Shown here: positions 41,178 to 54,139 of the stretch, piece after piece
How positions within the stretch are numbered: the first letter of the stretch is position 1
How the letters are laid out: each line of letters opens with the position of its first letter
Assembly: GCF_025787225.1 (NCBI RefSeq)
Contig: NZ_CP090958.1
Location: forward strand, 1,021,856-1,085,855
Direction of reading: 5' to 3'
Length of the DNA stretch: 64,000 nucleotides
Origin: Saxibacter everestensis
Lineage (GTDB): Bacteria > Actinomycetota > Actinomycetes > Actinomycetales > Brevibacteriaceae
Translations under genes and position numbers: made by a program
The notes under the pieces: generated by a model
What the model was told of the DNA's origin: nothing
Seen by the model: the letters and a program-made list of their open reading frames with translations, nothing else
The model's database searches: none

Positions 41178-41981
41178 ATGCCGGTCACAGGCTACGAAAG
41201 CGATGGGGTCCCCGTCGTCTCGTACTGCCTCACCGACTTTTCCGGTCGGGTGATCGCCGAGCGGGAACCCGACCGGACGTTCTATGCCGCGTCGACAGTC
41301 AAGCTCGGTGTGTTGATCGCCGCAATGCGCGCCGTCGACGACGGCAGGCTCGATCTGGATCAGCTGCTGACCGTCCGGCATACCTTCCGCTCAATGGCGC
41401 CGTCCGGCGAGGAATTCGGGATGGATGCCGACGAGATCGACGTCGGCATGCCGCCAGCCGGGTCGCGACTCTGCCTAAGGGACGTGCTCTGGCGGATGGT
41501 CGCGGTGTCCTCCAACGAGGCCACCAATATGACAGTCGAGCTCGTCGGATTTCCGGCTATTGCGGAGGCCTTCGCCCTGTGCGGCGCCCGGAGCGCCAAG
41601 ATGGAGCGGTTCATCTGCGATGGCCCGGCACGTGACCACGGGCTGACTCACCTGATGACCGCACGCGATTTGGCCGCAATAGTCCGGACCATCGTCACCG
41701 GCGCTGCGGCATCCGAAGCGAGCACCGCCGAGATGCTGCGAATGCTGGAAGATCAGCAGTTCGACTACCTCGCCCGGGGGCTGCCCGCGGGCATCCGCTC
41801 CGGATCGAAATCGGGCTGGGTGGCGGGAATCCAGCATGATGGCGGATATGTGTCTCCCAGCGGTCATCTCGATGCCGATGAGAACTACGTACTCGCGGTG
41901 TGCACGCGGGGGTATGCCGAACCGGACGCCACCGAAATGCTTGCCGCCATGTCCCGCTTCGCTTACCAACTGCAAAAGTAG
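41178..41981 (+). CDS. class A beta-lactamase-like serine hydrolase
   Basis: A 267-residue protein with the three penicillin-binding/beta-lactamase motifs: S39-T-V-K42 (SxxK), S110-S-N112 (SxN) and K210-S-G212 (KTG equivalent), in the usual order and spacing. There is no signal peptide (it begins MPVTGYESDGVPVVSYCLTD) and I find no clear Glu-x-x-x-Asn in the omega loop, so it may be a cytoplasmic hydrolase rather than a resistance beta-lactamase. It starts 4 bases after argH, so may be cotranscribed with the arg genes. Substrate unknown. Confidence 0.75.
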   Translation: MPVTGYESDGVPVVSYCLTDFSGRVIAEREPDRTFYAASTVKLGVLIAAMRAVDDGRLDLDQLLTVRHTFRSMAPSGEEFGMDADEIDVGMPPAGSRLCLRDVLWRMVAVSSNEATNMTVELVGFPAIAEAFALCGARSAKMERFICDGPARDHGLTHLMTARDLAAIVRTIVTGAAASEASTAEMLRMLEDQQFDYLARGLPAGIRSGSKSGWVAGIQHDGGYVSPSGHLDADENYVLAVCTRGYAEPDATEMLAAMSRFAYQLQK

Positions 41982-42077
41982 CCTTCTCATCTCACTATCC
42001 GGATCCGTCCGAAATATCGGACGCATCCGCAGCGATGGCTCTTTTCCTGCCGGGGATCGGTGCGCGATGCTTCAAGT

Positions 42078-43508
42078 ATGAGCAAAAACGTGATCGCGGA
42101 CACATCAAAGCCGGCATTCGGCGTCGAAGCTCGCTCCATCGGATACATTCCACGCTCCGAGCGATACGGTCGGCCATTCAACCAGTTCACCCTCTGGTTC
42201 GGTTCGAATCTGCAGATCACCGCGGTCGTCACCGGAGCGCTCGCCGTGGTGCTCGGCGGCGATGTGGTCTTCTCGATACTCGGCCTCTTCATCGGTCAGC
42301 TGCTCGGTGGGGTGGTGATGGCGCTGCATTCGGTGCAGGGCCCGCGGCTCGGACTTCCGCAGATGATCTCCTCCCGGGCGCAGTTCGGCGTCTACGGCGC
42401 GGTGATTCCGCTGGCGCTCGTTGTCCTGATGTACATCGGCTTCGCGGCGAGCGGCACTGTCCTGGCTGGCCAGGCAGTTGCGGGCCTGCTCGGCTCGACG
42501 GATGCGGTGGGCATCGTGATTTTCGGCGTCGCAACGGCGGTGATCGCGATTATCGGTTACCGGCTGATCCACGTGATGGGTCGGATAGCCAGCGTCATCG
42601 GCGCCCTCGCGTTCCTGTACCTGACGATACGGCTGATCGCCGCTTCGTCCCCTGATGTGCTGAGCAACGCGAACTTCACGTGGGCGAGCTTCTTTCTGGC
42701 AATGTCCCTTTCCGCCTCGTGGCAGATCGCCTACGGGCCGTATGTCGCCGACTACTCGCGCTATCTTCCGGCCAGCACGCCGGCATGGAAGACCTTCGCT
42801 TCGACGCTGAGCGGTTCCGTGCTTGCCTCGCAGTGGTCGATGACCTTCGGCGTGCTTGCAGCCGCGATCGCAGGCGACCAATTCTCCGGCGACGAGGTCG
42901 GCTTCGTGGTGAGCCTCGGCGGGACCGGCATCGTTGCGGCCGCGCTCTATTTCGTAATTGCCCTTGGCAAGCTGTGCGTCAACGTGCTCAATGCCTACGG
43001 CGGCTTTATGTCGGTTGTCACCACGGTGACCGGCTTCGCCGGCCATCGCGAGATCAGCCGCACAGCCAGGACGCTCTACGTTTGCGGCATCATGCTGGTT
43101 GCGACCCTCACGGCGCTGCTGGGTCGCGGCTCATTCCTGGAGGCGTTCTCGACATTCCTGTTGTTCCTGTTGACGTTCTTCACGCCGTGGAGCGCGATCA
43201 ACCTGGTGGACTTCTACTTCATCTCCAAGGAGCGTTACGACGTTCCCGCCCTGAGCGACGTGAACGGCCGCTACGGACGGTGGCGCTGGGACGCCATTAT
43301 TTGCTACGCGATCGGGCTCGCGGCCCAGGCGCCATTCCTATACACGAGTTTTTACACGGGACCGTTCGTCAACATGCTCGGCCATACCGATATCTCCTGG
43401 ATCGTCGGTGTCATCGTGCCGGGCATCGCGTACTACCTGTTGGCGAGACGACGCAGGCATCTCGTGCCGGACCGGCTCATCCTTCCCGACGAGGCGCCGC
43501 TGCCGTGA
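42078..43508 (+). CDS. NCS1-family nucleobase/allantoin-type permease
   Basis: A 476-residue membrane transporter with about 12 hydrophobic segments. N-terminal motif RSIGYIPRSERYGRPFNQFTLWFG and QMISSRAQFGVYGAVIPLALV, plus ADYSRYLP, are typical of the purine-cytosine permease/NCS1 family, which imports nucleobases, allantoin, hydantoins or thiamine-related compounds by cation symport. The substrate cannot be assigned. Start is ATG 42078 (MSKNVIADTSK) or in-frame GTG 42060. No partner enzyme is adjacent. Confidence 0.85.
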   Translation: MSKNVIADTSKPAFGVEARSIGYIPRSERYGRPFNQFTLWFGSNLQITAVVTGALAVVLGGDVVFSILGLFIGQLLGGVVMALHSVQGPRLGLPQMISSRAQFGVYGAVIPLALVVLMYIGFAASGTVLAGQAVAGLLGSTDAVGIVIFGVATAVIAIIGYRLIHVMGRIASVIGALAFLYLTIRLIAASSPDVLSNANFTWASFFLAMSLSASWQIAYGPYVADYSRYLPASTPAWKTFASTLSGSVLASQWSMTFGVLAAAIAGDQFSGDEVGFVVSLGGTGIVAAALYFVIALGKLCVNVLNAYGGFMSVVTTVTGFAGHREISRTARTLYVCGIMLVATLTALLGRGSFLEAFSTFLLFLLTFFTPWSAINLVDFYFISKERYDVPALSDVNGRYGRWRWDAIICYAIGLAAQAPFLYTSFYTGPFVNMLGHTDISWIVGVIVPGIAYYLLARRRRHLVPDRLILPDEAPLP

Positions 43509-43667
43509 GCCATGGCAGGGGTCGCGCCGCCTCTTCGGGTTCGGAGTCCGGCGGCGGCACGCTCCTCGCCGGACGACGTCGGGCGTCAAACGATCCGGCT
43601 GCGCTGCGGCGGCCGGTTCCGGCTAGGATTCATAGCGCAACTGTCGCAGACGAAGAAAGGCTCAATC

Positions 43668-44945
43668 GTGAGTGATGTCCTGGGCGAATTACAGCAGCGG
43701 GGCCTGGTTGCCCTGACTACTGAAGAGGCGGCTCTGAGGGCTGCCCTCGCCGAAGGACCTGTCACCTATTACGTTGGCTTCGATCCCACGGCGCCAAGTC
43801 TGCATATGGGTAACCTGGTTCAGCTGCTGCTGGCACGGCATCTTCAGGATGCGGGGCACAGGCCGCTGATGCTGGTAGGCGGCGCCACTGGCCTGATCGG
43901 CGATCCGCGGATGTCGGGTGAACGAACCCTGAATGACCGCGAGGTCGTGGCCGGCTGGATCGACAAGATCCGGGGCCAGATCGAACGGTTCATCGACTTC
44001 GACGGCCCGTATGCCGCAAGGATGGTTAACAACCTCGACTGGACCGGGGAAGTCTCTGCCATCGACTTCCTGCGCGATATCGGCAAGCACTTCAGTGTCA
44101 ACAGGATGCTGGCCAAAGAGGCGGTCAGCGCCCGGCTCAACAGCGAACACGGAATCAGCTTCACCGAGTTCAGCTACCAGGTGCTGCAGGGCAACGACTA
44201 CCTCGAACTGTTCCGGCGTTACGGTTGCACGCTGCAAACCGGCGGGTCCGATCAGTGGGGAAATCTGACCTCCGGCGTCGACCTGATCCGCAGGGTGGAG
44301 CGGACTCCGGTGCATGCATTGGCCACGCCGTTGATCACCAAGGCTGACGGCACCAAGTTCGGCAAGACCGAATCGGGCACGATCTGGCTGGATTCCGACC
44401 TCACCTCGCCGTACGCCTTTTTGCAGTTCTGGCTGAACGCCGACGACAGGGACGTGATCAAGTACCTGAAGGTGTTCTCGTTCCGGAGTCTTGCCGAAAT
44501 CGCCAAGCTGGAGCAGCAAACAAACGAGCGCCCGCAGGCCCGAGCTGCGCAGCGAGCACTTGCCGAGGACGTCACGACGCTCGTCCATGGTCCGGAGCTG
44601 ACCGCGAAGGCTTTGGCGGCGACCGAGGCGTTATTCGGCGGCGGCGAAATCCGCGGCCTCGACGTGGAGACCCTCGGGCACGTGGTGGCAGAACTGCCGA
44701 GTGGCACGGTTTCCCGGTCGGGAGTGCTTGCCGGCGAAGTAGGGGCCGTCGATGCGCTGGTCAGCAGCGGACTTGTTGCGAGCAAGGGTGCCGCCCGACG
44801 CGCGATCAAAGAAGGCGGCGCGTACGTGAACAACGTCAAGGTGACGGCGGAAGATGCCGTGATTGCCGCCGATGACTTGCTGGGGGAGCGTTACGTTCTG
44901 CTGCGCCGCGGCAAGAAGACCCTCGGCGCACTGACCGCGGAGTAA
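43668..44945 (+). CDS. tyrS: tyrosyl-tRNA synthetase
   Basis: Class I tRNA synthetase, 425 residues. HIGH-type motif PSLHMGNLVQ, tyrosine pocket LQGNDYLELFRRYG, KMSKS-type loop TKADGTKFGKTESG, and a C-terminal S4 domain (GAARRAIKEGGAYVNNVKV) for tRNA binding. GTG 43668 with GAAAGG about 10 bases upstream is the start; the longer open frame to 43512 lacks conservation. TAGGAT at about 43624 may be its -10. A strong terminator follows at 44959-45010. Confidence 0.96.
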   Translation: MSDVLGELQQRGLVALTTEEAALRAALAEGPVTYYVGFDPTAPSLHMGNLVQLLLARHLQDAGHRPLMLVGGATGLIGDPRMSGERTLNDREVVAGWIDKIRGQIERFIDFDGPYAARMVNNLDWTGEVSAIDFLRDIGKHFSVNRMLAKEAVSARLNSEHGISFTEFSYQVLQGNDYLELFRRYGCTLQTGGSDQWGNLTSGVDLIRRVERTPVHALATPLITKADGTKFGKTESGTIWLDSDLTSPYAFLQFWLNADDRDVIKYLKVFSFRSLAEIAKLEQQTNERPQARAAQRALAEDVTTLVHGPELTAKALAATEALFGGGEIRGLDVETLGHVVAELPSGTVSRSGVLAGEVGAVDALVSSGLVASKGAARRAIKEGGAYVNNVKVTAEDAVIAADDLLGERYVLLRRGKKTLGALTAE

Positions 44946-44958
44946 CCAGGCACAAGCG

Positions 44959-45010
44959 AAGAGCGATGGGCGTTACGGGAGACCTCCCGTGACGCCCATC
45001 GCTCTTTTCT
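44959..45010 (+). terminator. rho-independent terminator of tyrS
   Basis: AAGAGCGATGGGCGTTACGGGA pairs almost perfectly with TCCCGTGACGCCCATCGCTCTT around GACC, and the downstream strand ends in TTTTCT. It separates tyrS from the rRNA operon. Confidence 0.95.
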
Positions 45011-45263
45011 GCGGGGGCTTTGCCGGTGTGGTGGGTTGGTGTGGTGGGGGTCACGGGGGTTGGGTTTGCGTTGGTGGTGGGGGTTGGGTATGTTTGTCTC
45101 TGTTGCCTGTTTCTGGGGCGGCGCTGGTCTGGGTGTTCTCCTGGTGGCGTGGTCTGGGTGGGTGATATTCCCTTTTAATTGATGGTGTGGCGTTTATTGT
45201 CGTGTCTTTGTTTGGGGGACTGTTTTTCTCGCTTTGTTGTTTCTGCCGGGCTTTGTGGTGGAT

Positions 45264-45293
45264 TTGGCGGGCGGGGGGAATGGGTGGTAAAGT
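45264..45293 (+). promoter_or_regulatory. candidate rRNA promoter
   Basis: TTGGCG (-35), 18-base spacer and TAAAGT (-10), giving a start near 45300, 275 bases upstream of the 16S. A second candidate lies at 45066-45094. Both are pattern-based. Confidence 0.6.
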
Positions 45294-45351
45294 TTTGAAA
45301 AGCGCCGAGCGATACAGGCCCTGTCGGGGTTGGTGGGTTTCGGATAGCGTT

Positions 45352-45387
45352 TGTTCTTTGAGAACTCAATAGCGTGTTTATGTGATG
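45352..45387 (+). promoter_or_regulatory. 16S 5' processing arm and boxA-like antitermination motif
   Basis: TTTGAGAACTCAATAGCGTG is the boxA-like motif typical of high-GC Gram-positive rrn leaders. The stretch 45352-45387 is complementary, with G-U pairs and a small internal loop, to 47376-47411 after the 16S, forming the processing stem that brackets the 16S rRNA. Confidence 0.7.
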
Positions 45388-45576
45388 TGTTGATGCCATA
45401 TGTTTGTTGGCGCGCATGTTATGCCTTACTTTGTGGGGTGTGGTGTGTGTGCTGTTTTGGCAGGAAACATTAAGATAATAATTTCGAGCAATTGACGGTG
45501 ACTGGTCCTTTCGGGGATTGGTTGTTGTTTTGCTAGTTTTTGTCTTTTCTTGCTGGGACGATGCTTTTTGTATGTT

Positions 45577-47105
<1,529 letters not shown>

Positions 47106-47375
47106 AGCAGTTAGTACCGTGCAGGATGTTTCGGGGATTCGTTCCTCGGGGGATGTTGTGTGGTGATGACGGCCATTACCGTGGCGAGTGTTCACGGGTG
47201 GTTAGCTCAAGGGTGGAACATCAATGCTTTAAGCCTGCTGAGACTCGTGACCGCGCACTTGAGTGTGTGTGGTTGTGGGGAGGCTGGGCTGGTGGTGTCA
47301 GTGAGTACGCTGTCCCGACGTTAATCCGTTGGGTGGTTGGAAGGCTGGCGCGTGCTGGTTTGGTTGGTGGCTGGG

Positions 47376-47411
47376 TATCACATGAACACGCTGTTGGGCC
47401 CTGGGAGAACA
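47376..47411 (+). promoter_or_regulatory. 16S processing stem, 3' arm
   Basis: CACATGAACACGCTGTTGGG and flanks pair with the leader at 45352-45387, mostly through Watson-Crick and G-U pairs. Likely RNase III substrate. Confidence 0.65.
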
Positions 47412-47523
47412 GGCGCCCTACCCGTTGTGCTCGTAACAGAGTGTGGGGGGTGGGTGGCTGGTTTTTCTTGTGTGGACCATCGTCGAAGCCTGCGTTTTTG
47501 TGGGTGGGTGTGGTGGGGCTGCT

Positions 47524-47551
47524 GGTGGTTTGAGAACTGTATAGTGGACGC
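47524..47551 (+). promoter_or_regulatory. 23S processing stem, 5' arm with boxA-like motif
   Basis: GGTGGTTTGAGAACTGTATA and TAGTGGACGC pair with 50803-50830 (GCGTCCACTATACGGTTC, CCAAACCACC); nearly perfect over 28 bases. The boxA-like TTTGAGAACT lies in the stem. Confidence 0.75.
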
Positions 47552-47592
47552 GAGCATCTTATTTATTTTTATGGGTTTGTGTGTGTTTTGTG

Positions 47593-50757
<3,165 letters not shown>

Positions 50758-50802
50758 ACACACTCACGACAAAGAATCCATAACAAGTGTGTAAGAAACG
50801 CT

Positions 50803-50830
50803 GCGTCCACTATACGGTTCCCAAACCACC
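50803..50830 (+). promoter_or_regulatory. 23S processing stem, 3' arm
   Basis: Reverse-complementary to 47524-47551 in the ITS; the pair brackets the whole 23S rRNA. A GC-rich hairpin CACCCCCCGG/CCCGGGGGTG at 50838-50864 follows in the 23S-5S spacer. Confidence 0.75.
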
Positions 50831-50954
50831 AAACAACCACCCCCCGGCCATAAACCCGGGGGTGTCACACTATTCACAACAACTACATAAGCTAACTGTT
50901 GTGACCCACACACTTCACCACCCCCACCACTGTGCGGGGGTCTGGTGACACAGG

Positions 50955-51073
50955 GTTACGGCGGCCATAGCGGCAGGGAAACGCCCGGCTCCATTCCGAA
51001 CCCGGAAGCTAAGCCTGCCAGCGCCGATGGTACTGCACGGGGGACCGTGTGGGAGAGTAGGACACCGCCGGAC
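50955..51073 (+). rRNA. 5S ribosomal RNA
   Basis: GTTACGGCGGCCATAGCGGC to GGACACCGCCGGAC; helix I ends pair (GGCGG/CCGCC). Conserved loop sequences CCGAACCCGGAAGCTAAG and GATGGTACTGCA are present. About 119 bases, directly followed by the operon terminator. Confidence 0.97.
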
Positions 51074-51085
51074 AACCATTCAAGC

Positions 51086-51130
51086 AAGGGGCCTGAGGCT
51101 ACCAGACGGTAGCCTCAGGCCCCTTTCTTC
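51086..51130 (+). terminator. rRNA operon terminator
   Basis: AAGGGGCCTGAGGCTACC pairs perfectly with GGTAGCCTCAGGCCCCTT around AGAC, followed by TCTTC and T-rich DNA. A strong intrinsic terminator. Confidence 0.95.
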
Positions 51131-51262
51131 ATTTCACGACACATCGCCCACGATGACCACCACCCGTCCACAACCTCGCCGCGCGAGTCCACTGGTCCTG
51201 GTGTGGGATAATTGATCGAGCTACTCACGCTTCAAAAAGCCAATTGCATAGAGGAGAGACTC
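51131..51262 (+). other. short gap before the TPR gene
   Basis: 132 bases. GAGGAGAG at 51251-51258 is the ribosome binding site for ATG 51263. GGGATAATTG around 51204 might supply a -10 (TAATTG); no -35 or operator is recognised. Confidence 0.4.
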
Positions 51263-54139
51263 ATGTCTCCGCGAGATTTTGACAGTGAACGACCGCGCCA
51301 GGATCGGCGTGACGACCGCGGCCCCAGCCGTGACGACCGCGCTCCACGACGCGAAGGTGAGCGCAGCTCAGGATTCAAGCGCAATGAGCGCCCGAACAGC
51401 AACCCGAATAGTCGCAGCGATGATCGGCGTCCGCCGCGTGATGGCGAGCGTTCGTCCGGCAGCTTTACACCTAACGATCGGCGTCCGCCGCGTGATGGCG
51501 AGCGCGGGTCCGGCCGATTCACCCCTAATGACCGTCGTCCTGCGCGTGATGGTGAGCGTTCGGATCGCGGTCCGGGGACGTTCAACCGTGATGACCGGGG
51601 CGACCGTCGTCCAGCGCGCGACGGCGAGCGGAGCTTTGACCGGAATGACCGTGGGGATCGGCGTCCGACGCGCGATGGTGAGCGTGGTTCCGGCAGGTTT
51701 ACGCCTAATGACCGTGGTCCTCGTTCCTTTAACCGTGATGACCGGGGCGACCGTCGTCCGCCGCGCGATGGCGAGCGGAGCTTCGTCCGTAACGACCGTG
51801 GTGGAGAGCGTTCAGATCGTGGTCCGCGTTCCTTCAACCGTGATGACCGGGGAGACCGTCGTCCGCCGCGTGATGGCGAGCGTTCATTCAACCGTGATGA
51901 CCGTGGGGATCGTCGTCCGCCGCGTGATGGCGAGCGTGGTTCCGGCAGGTTTACGCCTAATGACCGTGGTCCTCGTTCATTCAACCGTGACGATCGTGGG
52001 GATCGTCGTCCGCCGCGTGATGGCGAGCGTTCATTTAACCGTGATGATCGTGGGGATCGTCGTCCGCCGCGTGATGGCGAGCGTTCATTTAACCGTGATG
52101 ACCGCGGCAGCGAGCGTCCGCGTTCCTTCAACCGTGATGACCGTGGAGACCGTCGTCCGCCGCGTGATGGCGAGCGACGGTTCGACCGTAACGACCGCGG
52201 GGCTGAGCGTTCGGATCGTGGTCCGCGTTCATTCAACCGTGATGACCGCGGGGATCGTCGTCCGCCGCGTGATGGCGAGCGTTCATTTAACCGTGATGAC
52301 CGCGGCAGCGAGCGTCCGCGTTCCTTCAACCGTGATGACCGTGGGGATCGTCGTCCGCCGCGCGATGGCGAGCGTAGGTTCGACCGTAACGACCGCGGGG
52401 CTGAGCGTTCGGATCGTGGTCCGCGTTCATTCAACCGTGATGACCGTGGGGATCGTCGTCCGCCGCGCGACGGCGAGCGTTCATTTAACCGTGATGACCG
52501 CGGCAGCGAGCGTCCGCGTTCCTTCAACCGTGACGATCGTGGGGATCGTCGTGCGCCGCGCGATGGTGAGCGGAGCTTTGACCGGAATGACCGTCGTCCT
52601 GCGCGTGATGCTGAGCGTTCGGATCGTGGTCCGCGTTCATTTAACCGTGATGACCGTGGGGATCGTCGTCCGCCGCGCGATGGCGAGCGGAGGTTCGACC
52701 GTAACGACCGCGGGGCTGAGCGTTCGGATCGACCGACGGAGCACAGCCGGTCGCGTCCGCCTCAGTACATTCGAGACAATTTCCGCGCGCCGCAGATTCC
52801 GGCCGACATCACTGGTCAGGAGCTGGACAAGGAAGCGCGCGCCGAGCTCCGCGGACTCTCCAAGGACAACGCGGAGCGGGTCAGCCAGCACCTGGTTGCC
52901 GCAGGCCGACTTCTGGACACCGATCCTGAGCTCGCCTATGAACATGCGCAGGCCGCAGTTCGCCGCGGTGGCCGGATCGGCATCGTGCGCGAGGGGCTCG
53001 GCCTGGTCGCGTACGCGTTGGGCAAATACGATGAAGCGGTTCGCGAGCTGCGCACCCATCGGCGGCTGAGCGGGTCGAACCACAACCTCGCGCTGCTTGC
53101 CGACTCCGAACGCGGCCGCGGCCGACCTGCCAAAGCAATCGAAATGCTCGGGTACCCCGAGCTAAGCGACCTGGATGAGGCCGACCGGATCGAACTGGTC
53201 CTGGTCGCGGCCGGTGCGCACAGCGACCTCGGTCAGCTGGACGAGGCGCAGCGACTGCTGGAGGCCGAGAACCTGCTCGCGCGCCCTAGCGGTCATCTGG
53301 TCCGGCTGCAGTCTGCCTATTCGGACCTGCTTCGACTTCGCGGTGACGCGGTCGAGGCCGACAAGTGGGAGAAGCTTGCTCGCCGGACTGCTGCCTCTGC
53401 CGGCGCGCTGTTCGGCGACGAGGAACCGGATCCGAACGAGGAGATTGAAATCTTCGAACTGGCCGAGGAGACCGACGTAGACGTGTCCGGTGAGAGCGAC
53501 GCTCAGCTGGCCACATCAGCGGACGGTGAATCCGGCGACCAGGAAATCGTCGAGGAATTCGGCCATGAAGATGATTTCGTTGTCGGCACGGAGTCTGCCG
53601 ACGCCGAGACAGAAGCGCTAATTGCCGGCGAGTTCGCTGCCGAGGATGTTGCTGCCGAAATCGGGTCAACGAAGTCGACGGACGATGAGTCCGGTGACGA
53701 CGACACGCCTGCGGACGATGAGCCTATCGACGAGGATTCCGACGATGATGAACTCGATGACGATGAGCCTATCGACGAGGATTCCGAGGATGGCGAACTC
53801 GATGGACAACCTGCTACCGCCGAGGTGACTGGAGACGCCCCAGCCGAAGAACGGGACGAGCGGAACAGCGACGACAGCGTGCCAGCGCAGGAGACGGACA
53901 CTTCGGTCGATCAGGTATCGCTAGCTGAAGACGACGCCGCGGTGGAAGAGCAGCTGATGGCGGAAGCAGCCGAAGATGATGAAGCTGTCTCCCCGCTGGA
54001 TAGCGAATCCACCGAAGCGGATAGCGAATCCACCGAAGCGGATGGTGGATCCACCGAAGCGCCGGACGGCGAACCGCTGCCCACTCTGTTCGATGACCTC
54101 GGTGGAGCTGATTCCACCGACGGTGACAGCAGGAAATGA
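51263..54139 (+). CDS. TPR-like protein with giant Arg/Asp repeat region and acidic tail
   Basis: A 958-residue protein in three parts. (1) Residues 1-490: low-complexity Arg/Asp/Gly/Pro/Ser/Asn with roughly 15 copies of FNRDDRG in units like RSFNRDDRGDRRPPRDGE, i.e. tandem 54-bp repeats within higher-order 198-bp repeats. (2) Residues 493-720: helical TPR-like domain (SKDNAERVSQHLVAAGRLL, AYEHAQAAVRRGGRIGIVRE, LGQLDEAQRLLEAENLLARP), matching the conserved TPR protein located here in actinobacteria (equivalent of Rv1691). (3) Residues 720-958: Asp/Glu-rich tail with repeated DDEPIDEDS and DSESTEA. The ATG is set by GAGGAGAG. Coupled (ATGA) to the HAD gene. Function unknown; disordered RNA-binding or condensate-forming role is inference. 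Confidence 0.85.
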   Translation: MSPRDFDSERPRQDRRDDRGPSRDDRAPRREGERSSGFKRNERPNSNPNSRSDDRRPPRDGERSSGSFTPNDRRPPRDGERGSGRFTPNDRRPARDGERSDRGPGTFNRDDRGDRRPARDGERSFDRNDRGDRRPTRDGERGSGRFTPNDRGPRSFNRDDRGDRRPPRDGERSFVRNDRGGERSDRGPRSFNRDDRGDRRPPRDGERSFNRDDRGDRRPPRDGERGSGRFTPNDRGPRSFNRDDRGDRRPPRDGERSFNRDDRGDRRPPRDGERSFNRDDRGSERPRSFNRDDRGDRRPPRDGERRFDRNDRGAERSDRGPRSFNRDDRGDRRPPRDGERSFNRDDRGSERPRSFNRDDRGDRRPPRDGERRFDRNDRGAERSDRGPRSFNRDDRGDRRPPRDGERSFNRDDRGSERPRSFNRDDRGDRRAPRDGERSFDRNDRRPARDAERSDRGPRSFNRDDRGDRRPPRDGERRFDRNDRGAERSDRPTEHSRSRPPQYIRDNFRAPQIPADITGQELDKEARAELRGLSKDNAERVSQHLVAAGRLLDTDPELAYEHAQAAVRRGGRIGIVREGLGLVAYALGKYDEAVRELRTHRRLSGSNHNLALLADSERGRGRPAKAIEMLGYPELSDLDEADRIELVLVAAGAHSDLGQLDEAQRLLEAENLLARPSGHLVRLQSAYSDLLRLRGDAVEADKWEKLARRTAASAGALFGDEEPDPNEEIEIFELAEETDVDVSGESDAQLATSADGESGDQEIVEEFGHEDDFVVGTESADAETEALIAGEFAAEDVAAEIGSTKSTDDESGDDDTPADDEPIDEDSDDDELDDDEPIDEDSEDGELDGQPATAEVTGDAPAEERDERNSDDSVPAQETDTSVDQVSLAEDDAAVEEQLMAEAAEDDEAVSPLDSESTEADSESTEADGGSTEAPDGEPLPTLFDDLGGADSTDGDSRK
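51440..52735 (+). repeat. 54-bp tandem repeats nested in 198-bp repeats
   Basis: Basic unit of 54 bases encoding RSFNRDDRGDRRPPRDGE and variants. A 198-base higher-order unit recurs with starts near 52106, 52304 and 52502 (encoding GSERPRSFNRDDRG and following sequence). Identity is high, including synonymous positions, in the 3' half and lower in the 5' half. Confidence 0.9.
53714..53803 (+). repeat. two 45-bp repeats in the acidic tail
   Basis: Units 53714-53758 and 53759-53803 encode DDEPIDEDSDDDELD and DDEPIDEDSEDGELD. Together with three 21-bp units at 53999-54061 (DSESTEA x2 and DGGSTEA) they show that the tail also expanded by duplication. Confidence 0.9.
53999..54061 (+). repeat. three 21-bp tandem repeats in the acidic tail
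   Basis: Units 53999-54019, 54020-54040 (identical) and 54041-54061 (divergent first third) encode DSESTEA, DSESTEA, DGGSTEA. Confidence 0.95.

Larger units (their letters stand above)
45011..45576 (+). promoter_or_regulatory. rRNA operon promoter/leader region
   Basis: 566 bases without a gene, T/G-rich (GGTGGGG runs). Candidate promoters: TTGCGT (45066-45071)-17-TATGTT (45089-45094) and TTGGCG (45264-45269)-18-TAAAGT (45288-45293); the second has the better position. The leader holds the antitermination/processing motif at 45352-45387 (TTTGAGAACTCAATAG). The rest shows nothing I can identify. Confidence 0.6.

Noticed and set aside
50838-50864. GC-rich hairpin in the 23S-5S spacer as a terminator
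   Set aside because: No T-run and the 5S follows; the real terminator is at 51086-51130.
51440-52735. CRISPR-like regular repeat spacing in the TPR gene
   Set aside because: The repeats are in frame, contiguous without unique spacers, and encode a protein region.
51279-53069. Long second-frame and antisense open frames through the TPR gene (for example rightward 51279-53069 and leftward 51232-52527, the latter Ser/Arg-rich)
   Set aside because: They arise from the biased codon content of the 54-bp repeats and have no start signals; the first frame has the ribosome binding site and the conserved TPR core.
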